In this document: positions 1 to 8,800 of the stretch, piece by piece
Layout of the letters: each line of letters begins with the position of its first letter
How positions within the stretch are numbered: the first letter of the stretch is position 1
From: Candidatus Parabeggiatoa sp. HSG14
GTDB taxonomy: Bacteria; Pseudomonadota; Gammaproteobacteria; Beggiatoales; Beggiatoaceae
Direction: 5' to 3'
Assembly: GCA_030378085.1 (NCBI GenBank)
Contig: JAUCGK010000394.1
Location: 1-35,144, forward strand
Length of the DNA stretch: 35,144 bases
Notes under the pieces: generated by a model
Told to the model about the DNA's origin: nothing
The model's database searches: none
What the model saw: the letters and a program-made list of their open reading frames with translations, nothing else
Made by a program: the position numbers and the translations under genes

Positions 1-241
1 AGTTTAATTCAAAGAATCAAAATCTGTCATGATTCCCTTATTTGCTTCCGTTAGTTATAATATTATGTTTTTACTATTGTTTTTTACAACGCAAATTACC
101 AGAGAGCCAAAATATTCCATTTTTTAATTGCTCTCTTACTTATTAATTATTTTTTTACCCTTATTAAAATGGTTAATTATTAATTTATTCTGTAAATTCT
201 AAAATTCTGCAAATTCTGATTCAGACAAAGGAAATAAATAA

Positions 242-1125
242 ATGAAAGTAAAACATTATATTCAACTGGCTATAGTTCCAGTTTTATTAAGTCTTCCATT
301 ACCATTGTTGGCGGGTAATATTGATTCAAGCACGGCTCCTGAGAATACGAGTAGTTATACTATGGGAGATGTTTGTAATCGTTTCGATACGGGAGCGGCG
401 GGAACTCTATCCACCTTTACAGAGCCAACGGCTGGCCCCGGTTCGACTGTTTGTACACTCAATGAAGTGATGGAGGAAGCACCGGCTAAAGATAATACCA
501 ATGGTGCTGCGCCTAGTGATGTTGCTAGTGGCAGACCTATTGGGGATTAATTGATGGTAATTGGGGTTTACAAACAGGGACAAACACTACCATTACTAAC
601 CCATGTTATACTGATACGTATACCCCACCCGAATATCCAAATCCTCGCTTCACTGATAATGGTGATGGCACTATCACCAACAATTCTTATCTAGGAGTTG
701 CCTTTTTGAAAAATGCGAATTGTTTTGGAAAAAAAGATTGGGCAACCGCTTTATCGAATGTTGCTAATTTAAGCAGTGGTTCTTGTGGTCTGACAGATGG
801 TTCAAAAGCGGGTGATTGGCGTTTATCAAATGTTGGAGAGTTACAAGCATTAACAAATGAAACTGAAAACTGGAAAGATCGTTTTTTGTCAAATACTGCT
901 GGCACAGGAAAATGGAGCGAGGGTGATCCTTTCACTGGTGTACAACTCTCGACACCAGAAGACTTTCAGCAGGGCTTAGGAACTGGTTATTGGACTGCGC
1001 AAAATCGTTGCAAGTTAATCAATGATTGTGAAGCAGAAATTATGGGTATGCCATATTGGGGGAAATATGTACCCACCACTGAACAACATTATGTTTGGCC
1101 ATTTCGTCAAAAATTCAACTATTAA
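242..1125 (+). pseudogene. DUF1566 (Lcl C-terminal domain) secreted protein, frameshifted
   Basis: The first part (242-550) encodes a signal peptide (hydrophobic run ending near LLAG, residues 10-25) and a cysteine-bearing linker ending GRPIGD. It stops at 548-550, but the next frame is open from 529 and continues at once with WGLIDGNWGLQTGT, then FTDNGDGTITNN and CGLTDGSKAGDWRLSN, ending at 1125. These are the hallmarks of the DUF1566/Lcl domain, a family of exported proteins of unknown role. The two frames join naturally if one base is missing near 536-538 (GRP-YWGL). An intact product would be about 294 residues. The start at 242 is supported by AAAGGAA eight bases upstream. The C-terminus is short and lacks the usual second aromatic-rich motif. 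It could be a pseudogene, a sequencing indel or, less likely, programmed frameshifting. Confidence 0.8.
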
Positions 1126-1130
1126 TAGCC

Positions 1131-1245
1131 TATACTATGAACGTTCAAGTTTTCGGTTTTTTTTGACTCACTAAAACGCTAGAAAAGACCTGACAGGTTT
1201 TAAAAACCAGGTCTGAAATCCGAAAACTTGAATGTTTGGAGTATA
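1131..1245. mobile_element. MITE-like palindromic element, family 1, copy 1
   Basis: About 115 bp with 26-bp imperfect terminal inverted repeats (AACGTTCAAGTTTTCGG on the left, CCGAAAACTTGAATGTT on the right, both ending in TATA-like sequence) around a degenerate CCTGACAGG palindrome. A second copy lies in the opposite orientation at 31335-31452. It separates the DUF1566 pseudogene from the next gene. Confidence 0.7.
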
Positions 1246-1262
1246 CAAAGGAAATATCAACT

Positions 1263-1496
1263 ATGACTTATATCAAACCCATTAGGCTATTTGGTGGCAT
1301 TATGCTATTTAGCTTACTTATGCTGGAAGCTTTTGCCGATAGCAATATTGACCCCACTGATAAATACGCCTGGAGTACCAATAGTGGTTGGGTCAATTTT
1401 AAGCCCACTAATAGTGGCGTAACTGTCTATGATGATCATTTAGAAGGCTATGCGTGGTCACTGAAAACTTCGGAAAACTTGGAACCTCTGATATAG
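1263..1496 (+). pseudogene. truncated secreted 'YAWS' repeat protein
   Basis: ATG at 1263 follows AAGGAAATATCAACT. The product has a signal peptide (hydrophobic residues 7-23 ending AFA) and then YAWSTNSGWVNFKP and GVTVYDDHLEGYAWS, a pattern I recognise from exported repeat proteins where YAWSENIGWI would follow. Here the frame goes off after YAWS (1460) and stops at 1496. Shifting by two bases restores ENFGKLGTSDIASLF up to the MITE that begins at 1508. Upstream in-frame codons from 1236 lie partly in the MITE terminus and are unlikely to be used. Function of the family is unknown. It is most likely a decayed gene, first frameshifted and then interrupted. Confidence 0.65.
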
Positions 1497-1507
1497 CCTC
1501 ATTATTC

Positions 1508-1583
1508 ACTGATGTTACGCACTGAACTTCTTAGCCTTGGAATTTATTCCAAGGCTTAGGGAAGCTTTGTGCGTAACATCAGT
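1508..1583. mobile_element. MITE family 2 copy 1 (76 bp), 5-bp flanking repeat
   Basis: Termini ACTGATGTTACGCACTG and its inverted counterpart (ending GCGTAACATCAGT) surround a short palindromic core. TATTC occurs immediately before (1503-1507) and after (1584-1588), as expected for a 5-bp target-site duplication. It has no coding capacity, so it would need a transposase in trans. Confidence 0.8.
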
Positions 1584-1621
1584 TATTCAATTGATGTTTC
1601 AGCAATCAATGGGATCGATAT

Positions 1622-1703
1622 TTGTGTCGGATGACTCAAGCTCTGCAAATCTACTAAATTTCAGCTCTGTTTTTTATGCGATTTTGAAGTCACCCGACAT
1701 CAA
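1622..1703. repeat. inverted-repeat element (TGTCGGRTGACT termini)
   Basis: TTGTGTCGGATGACTCAAG at 1622-1640 is matched in inverse by TTGAAGTCACCCGACATCAA at 1684-1703. The 43-bp centre has no ORF. No clear target duplication is visible. Confidence 0.55.
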
Positions 1704-1925
1704 TTAGACTGAAGTTTAACTGCACCAGGTTCTATTTTTCAAAAATAATAAAATTTAAAATGTTACTGTAACCTATTGAATATTATTAATTTAAAATTAG
1801 GGTAGTCAAAAAAAAATAATGGAATTGGATATCCAAAGTGTTGCATTGTAGCAACGAATTAAAAATGCCATCACCATTTTTTGCGAGGATTACCCAATTT
1901 TTTACAAAGCATTGATAACCAACGA

Positions 1926-2017
1926 GGGTAGTCCTGCACATAGTAGTGGTCAATTTATTAAAATGTTGATTTTATTACAATTTAAAATAATCACCACTAC
2001 ATATTGCAGGACTACCC
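1926..2017. mobile_element. MITE-like element with GGGTAGTCCTGC termini and flanking repeats
   Basis: The 25-bp inverted repeats 1926-1950 and 1993-2017 (GGGTAGTCCTGCA / TGCAGGACTACCC) match at all but a few positions. CCAACGAGG occurs at 1919-1927 and again at 2017-2025, directly bracketing the element. The exact duplication length (6-9 bp) is ambiguous because its ends overlap the G-rich terminus. The interior is AT-rich and non-coding. Confidence 0.75.
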
Positions 2018-2308
2018 CAACGAGGATTTTACCGTTTTTGTCGATGGTAGGGTAAGCTTCTACCCCCCCGCATGCTTGGGTTTGACAATCCACATTATCG
2101 AATTTAGCATTAGTGGAACTATCTTCCAATTTTGCAATAAAATTTTATATTGCGTTGCAAATTGCAAAATTTAATCCTTTAATTAAGACAATTTCCAGTA
2201 AAAACTAGTGTATTGTCATTTAGCATGAAATTTGCATTAATTTTAACTTTGCGAATAGTTTTGGCAACTCCCAAATAATAAAATAATTGTTCCAACTCCC
2301 CTTTATTA

Positions 2309-2435
2309 ACTGATGTTACGCACTGCACTTCCAAAAGTGAATATTGGAGTGCAAAATTTATTTTGCAAAGGTTGCACTCTAGTTGGCAAAATAAATTTTG
2401 CACTCCTGTTTGGAAGCTTTCTGCGTAACATCAGT
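2309..2435. mobile_element. MITE family 2 copy 2 (127 bp), 5-bp flanking repeat
   Basis: Same termini as the element at 1508-1583 (ACTGATGTTACGCACTG ... TGCGTAACATCAGT), with a longer internal inverted repeat built on GCAAAATTTATTTTGC. TATTA lies at 2304-2308 and again at 2436-2440, a 5-bp target duplication like that of copy 1. Confidence 0.8.
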
Positions 2436-2574
2436 TATTAAGTAGCACAGTATTTTGTTGGTCTATTAATCTTTTGGAGTTGCCTTAATTGTTAATTGAA
2501 CATAAGCGATTTTGTTTTGTTAATGATTGCTATAAAAATAGGTATATCAAGTAATAAAAATAGCTAATTATATC

Positions 2575-2681
2575 ACGTTACACACAATGCTTTAAAAATT
2601 TCAGTAGCCCATCATTTCGAGCAAAGCTCGAAATGACAAGCCTTTTCAATTTTTAAGAAATAGTGTGCGTAAAATGAGTAA
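2575..2681. mobile_element. MITE-like element flanked by 11-bp direct repeats
   Basis: CTAATTATATC is present at 2564-2574 and at 2682-2692, bracketing 107 bp. Inside, TTACACACAATG and its near-complement TAGTGTGCGTAA form imperfect inverted repeats around the perfect palindrome CATTTCGAG-CAAA-GCTCGAAATG (about 2613-2635). No ORF. Confidence 0.6.
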
Positions 2682-2724
2682 CTAATTATATCTATAGCTC
2701 TTCAGATAAATATTTTGGCCTTAA

Positions 2725-2755
2725 TACCTGACAGGTTTTGGAAACCTGTCAGGTA
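2725..2755. repeat. dispersed palindrome CCTGACAGG-type
   Basis: TACCTGACAGGTTTT and its complement form a near-perfect hairpin. It is the same unit found at 9855, 14693, 19522 and inside other repeats of the window. It lies just upstream of the giant secreted protein gene and argues against the upstream TTG start of that frame. Confidence 0.75.
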
Positions 2756-2813
2756 TGAGAACTTTTATTTTTCTGAAAAGCTATATTTACATTGGCTTAA
2801 AAGTGGAGTTTAT

Positions 2814-5800
2814 ATGGACTATCATTATAGCCTGAGCCGCTTAATCAGCTCATTTACATCCTATCTTTTCCCATTATTGTTGGGTTTAGTGTGGTTACCC
2901 ATGGCACAAGCTGCAACCAATTGTGCTGCTCAAACCGACATCCCCCAAACAGAATGCGAAGCTTTGGTTGCACTTTATACCAACCTTGATGGCGCAAATT
3001 GGGTGACTAGTCCAGACAATGGTTGGAATCAAAACGATTTTCCCTGTAGTTGGTGGGGAGTAGATTGTGTTAACTTCCCTACCCCCGCAAATGTCAAAGT
3101 AATCTATTTGCGTGAAAGTAATTTTTCTGGCAGTCTTCCAACGCAACTAGGCAATTTAGCTTCTTTAGAAGTATTGGTTTTGCAACGTCTCTGGGAATAC
3201 TACAACTACACTGGAACATGGTCTGCAATTAATGGTTCCATACCAGCTGAGCTAGGTAGTTTGACTAATTTGAAAATCCTTGATCTGAGTTACAACGACT
3301 TGAGTGGTCCAATTCCGACTCAATTGGGAAATGCTAGTAGTTTGGAAGTACTTAATTTGATTGACAACGAACTGACTACCATACCAACTCAATTAGGCAA
3401 TTTGAGTAGTTTGAAAACACTTGATTTAAGAGGTAATAACTTTAATGGTGCTTCTATTCCGACTGAATTGGGTAATTTGAGTAATTTAGAAACCCTAAAT
3501 TTAGGCTACAGTGGATTGAGCAATTCTATTCCGACTCAATTGGGTAGTTTGAGCAATTTAAAAATTCTCAATCTGAGCTACAATGACTTAAGTGGTCCTA
3601 TTCCGGCTGAATTGGGTAATTTGAGTAGTTTGGAAGAACTTTATTTAAGAGATAATAAGTTTGATGGTACTTCTATTCCGATTGAATTGGGTAATTTGAG
3701 TAGTACAAATTTAAAAACCCTTGATCTTGCCAGCAGTGGCTTAACCGGTTCTATTCCTACTCAATTGGGTAATTTGACGAGTTTGCGTTATCTTTATTTA
3801 GGCTGTAGCAGCTACTATAGCGGCTACTACAGCGGTTATCACCGTTATTGTAATCGTGCAAATGCTGACAATCTTAGCGGTTCTATCCCAACTGAATTTG
3901 GTAATCTAACCAATTTATATACCTTGGATTTAGGTGATAACCAATTAAGCGGCGACATACCTTCTTCGTTTACTGCATTGACTAGTCTAACTTACCTTAA
4001 TTTAGCGTGCAACCAATTAACCGTTTCCGATTCATCTGTGGTCACTTTTATGGATACGAAATATCCAAATTGGACTGGTAATGTAGAAAATAAGCAAGGC
4101 GAATCGTCAAATTGTCCTGCAAACACCGCTCCGACTACACCAACTAACTTGGTAGCCAAAGGCACTTCCCAAACGAATATTGATTTAACTTGGAACGACA
4201 ATAGTAAGATTGAAACCGGTTTTGTTGTCAAACGGGATTCTACTCCAATCGCAACGCCAACTACATTGACTAATATTACCAACTATAGTGATACTGTCAC
4301 TTGTAGTACCACTTACAATTATACTGTATTTGCTACGAATACGTATGGTGATTCAACCACTTCGTCCACCATAACTGGAACGACATTTCCTTGTGATCCA
4401 ACTGATTTTGCCGCAACCCAATTCTCAACAACCCAAATAGATCTGACTTGGACTGATGTCGCTGATGAAACGAGTTATACCATTAAACGAGATGGAGTCC
4501 AAATCGCTACGATAGCAGCTAATACCACCAGCTATAGTAACACCGGCTTAACAGGTAATACGACTTACAATTATTCGATAACAGCCAGCAATACTAACGG
4601 TGATTCACAAGCGACTACCGCAACTGGAACAACTTCAGTTTCTACTCCGAATGCACCAACTGGCTTGCTAACAACAACCATTTCCGAAACAGCCATTAAT
4701 TTGACTTGGACTGACAATAGTGGTACCGAAACGGGATTTATTGTCAAACGAGATGGAACACCACTCGCAAGCCCAACCACAGCAACTGATATTGCCAATT
4801 ACAGTGATACGGGCTTAACCTGTAATACCACTTATAACTATTCTGTAGTCGCTACGAATGCAATTGGTGACTCAACTCCTTCGCCTACCATCAGTGGAAC
4901 AACAACACCTTGTATCCCAACTGATTTTATCGCAACCCAAATCTCAACGAGCCAAATAGATCTGACTTGGACTGATATAGCTGATGAAACTAACTATATC
5001 ATTAAACGAGATGGACCCACAATTGCTACGATAGCGGCTGATACCACCAGCTATAGTGATATGGGTTTGACTATTGATGGTACTTACAACTATTCGGTTA
5101 TAGCCACCAATGCTAATGGTGATTCTCAACCTGCCACTGCTGTTGGAACAACTTCATCCACCGCTCCGTCTGCACCAGCTAACTTGACAGCACCAACCAT
5201 TTCCTCAACAACGATTGATTTAACCTGGAACGACAATAGTAGTGACGAAAATGGTTTCATTGTCAAACGAGATGGAACACCAATCGCAACGACAACAACT
5301 GATATTTTCAACTACAGTGATACAGACTTAACTTGTAATACCACTTACAACTATTCTGTAGTCGCTACGAATGCAAGTGGTGACTCAACCCCCTCGCCTA
5401 TCATCAGTGAAACGACATCACTTTGCCCCACTGGTTTAAACGCAACTCCAGTTTCTGCGAGCCAAATAGCTCTTACTTGGACTGATGTAGTTGATGAAAC
5501 AGGCTATCTTATTGAACGAGATGGAGTCCAAATCACTACGATAGCGGCTGATACCACCAGCTATAGCAATAGTGGTTTATCTTGTGGCACTACCTACAGT
5601 TATTCTGTTAAAGCCACGAATGCAGTCGGTGATTCAACAGCAACTTCAGCAAGTGCCACCACTTCAGCTTGTCCACCGCCACCCGCTTCAGACACTCCGA
5701 TACCATTCTTTCAACTGAAAATAGATAAAATTGGCGATGGTACAGTGATCGCCGATGGGATTAATTGTGGTTCTGATTGTAGCCAAGGTTACCAGAGTGG

Positions 5801-8800
5801 TACTGAAGTCATGTTAACAACCACTGTGGATAAGGGTTGGTTATTTAAAGAATGGGCTGGGGATTGTGATAGCAATGGTAATGTGTTCTTATATGGGGAT
5901 AAATCTTGTACGGTTACTTTTGTTCAGGAACATACGTTGACGATTAAAACCATTGGGCAAGGTACTGTGGAAGATTGTGATACCGAATGTACTCAAACTT
6001 ATTTGGATGGGGAGACAGTTACGTTGACCCCAATACCGGCACCCGATGGCTGGCGTTTTATTGAGTGGAGTGGTAATTGTGATGCTGAAGGTCAAGTAGT
6101 AATGACTGCCGATCAATCCTGTACGGCGCATTTTGATTTGCTTAACATTAGTTTGTCACCGACTACTCTCAATCTTATAGAAGGTAGCACGATGGGCAGT
6201 TATACTGTTGAATTGAATATTGCTCCCACAACGACTATCACACTCTCTCCAAACAGAAATGGTGAGTTATTTTTTTCACCACAAATATTAAGATTTGATA
6301 GTAAGAATTGGAACATTCCACAGCGTATTACTGTTGCTGATGTGAATGACAATCTAGTGACTGGGCTTCATTCGCATATTATTACTCACACAATTAGCAG
6401 TAGTAATGCTGATTACAAGAATATTATAATTGATGACGTAACAGTTAATGTGACTGATGATGATGAGAGCAAGAATAGTTTATTAACTGTCACCTTAACA
6501 GGTGAAGGACAGGGTACTGTGACTTCTAAACCAGCGGGTATCACTTGTGGTACTGATTGTATCTACGAATATCCTAATGGCACAGAGGTATTATTGATTG
6601 CAGAAGCTGACAATAGCTCCAAGTTTGCTAATTGGAGTGGTCATTGTAGTAGCAATGAAACTCAAGTTCTGGTTACCTTATCAGAAACACAAACTTGTGA
6701 AGCTAAATTTGAGATAGATTTAGCCAAGATAGATTCAATCAAGGTAGATTCACCCAAGATAGATTCAGCCAAGCATGTATCTTTAGAAGGTGGAATTACC
6801 TTAGCTTGTGATGGTTGCACTGTTAAGAATGCTGCACTTGAATCAGTGGATGCCCAACCAATAGCACCTGGTGATTTCTCGTTTCCCGAAGGTTTGGTCA
6901 ATTTTGAACTCAGTGATTTGTCTGATTCATCCACTCAGTTTGCTATTTATTACAGTAATCTTGATTTATTAAGTAATAATGCGTTGGACCGTTTTATTTA
7001 TCGCAAATATGGTCCAACCATTCCCGGTGATCCAAATAGTGCAGCCTGGTACAATTTTTCTAATGTGACCATTGAGCTTGTTATCCTTGATGGGAAACCT
7101 CAGATCAAAGTGAATTTGCTTTTTGTTGACGGTGAACTTGGCGATGATACGGGAGTTGATGGACGTATTATTGATCCGGGTGGTATTGCATTATCCACTA
7201 CAACTGATAATACACCAATAGTAAATAACGATGATCCTCTGTTACCCGTGGAAAATACCATTAATCCATCAGATAATCCATCGGATGAAACTCCTATAGT
7301 CACTAGCGAGCCTGTAGAAACCTATATTTCCTCTCCCCCAGTCATTTTACCTTCTTCACTAAATCCACTCCCTCAATGTAAAACTAATAGTGGCGAAGTA
7401 ACCGATATTTGTAATGTTGGAAACCAAATTTTTCCAGATGAATTAAGCATAAGTAATGGTGCTAGTGTTTCCAATGCAATATTTGAATCTAGCGTCAACA
7501 ATCATGGCTTAATTTCTAATTCCACCATTGCCCCAGAAGCTACTGTAACCGGTGGCACATTAAGTGGCAATATAGATAATAAAGGCACCATAGCAGACGT
7601 TGAATTTGTGGGTATCTCTCTCACCGGTGGCACGTTATCGGGCAACGTGACCAATAACAGTCAAGTGGGGGGCATTATTGAAGATGTGCAATTGGCCCCA
7701 GATGCCACTTTAACCGGTGGCAAAATCGGTGGTGAGATCAACGCAGCCCCGGATAGCACCCTGCAAGATGTGCAATTAACTGCTGGCACCAAAGTCAGTG
7801 GTGGAACTCTCACAGGTGAAATCAGTGGCGATCCAAACAATCCACCCATGATAACAACAGCTAACATTGCGCCCAGCACTGTGTTATCCAATGTGCGAAT
7901 CAGCCCAAGCGTTGATTTACCAGCCGATGTTATTTTGGGCCCAGGCGTTATCTTGCCCAGTGAACCACCAACACTTGAAGACTTTGGTTTTGATGCCGCA
8001 GACATTGCCAATTTAGATGCTGATAGTTTAGGTAAATTAGAACCAGCGATTTTTGGGACGCTTAGTCCAGAAAATTTGGCAACCATCTCCCCAGAAGCCA
8101 TGAGCAATCTGAGTCCTGAGCAACTTGCCTTCGTTAAAGCAGAAACCTTGGAAGCTCTCAGCTTAGAACAATTTGAGCAAATGCCAAAAGAAGCTTTGGG
8201 CGGTTTAACCGCTGACAATATGGAAGGCATGCCAGTCGAATTGATGGGAGAATTCTCTGGTGAACAGCTTGCTGAAATCAAACCGGAAGCGTTACAAGGC
8301 ATGGAAGAAGAACAGTTAGAAGCAATTCCACCCGAAGCCATCAGTGAAATTGTTCCAGAACAAATGGCCGAATTGCCAAAAGATACTTTAGGTGGATTGA
8401 GTACAGAGCAATTTGAACAATTGCCAGCCGAAGCGTTAAGCGGACTCCAATCAGAAAACATGGGTGGACTATCAACCGATGTACTTAATAACTTCACTCC
8501 GGAACATCTATCGGCTCTGGATGCGGGTGAATTTACGCAAATGCCGAGTTCCGATGTCTCCAAACTCTTTACCAATTTTGATGCGACTAAAATCAGTATT
8601 CAAAATGCCGCACAATTTGTACCTCCGGGCTGGAAAATTGATTTAGACACGGGTGCCATAACAGCCCCAGAAGGTGCTAAATTAACACCAAGGACTTTGC
8701 CAGCTTCCGGCAAAGTCCCTGCGGGCGTGAAATTACCACAAATGGCTGATATTGGTAAAGGAATGGGACTTGGTGGACAAGGAACCAGTGTTAAAGAAAA

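Noticed and set aside
2179..2403. 74-aa minus-strand frame
   Set aside because: It lies largely in the family 2 MITE and has no ribosome-binding site or recognisable product.
2715..2813. TTG start giving a longer giant secreted protein
   Set aside because: It reads through a dispersed palindrome, lacks a ribosome-binding site, and would bury the signal peptide that starts at 2814.
7661..8575. 304-aa open frame antisense to the octapeptide region
   Set aside because: It is a mirror of the repetitive codon pattern on the coding strand; composition is Ser/Pro-rich without any domain.
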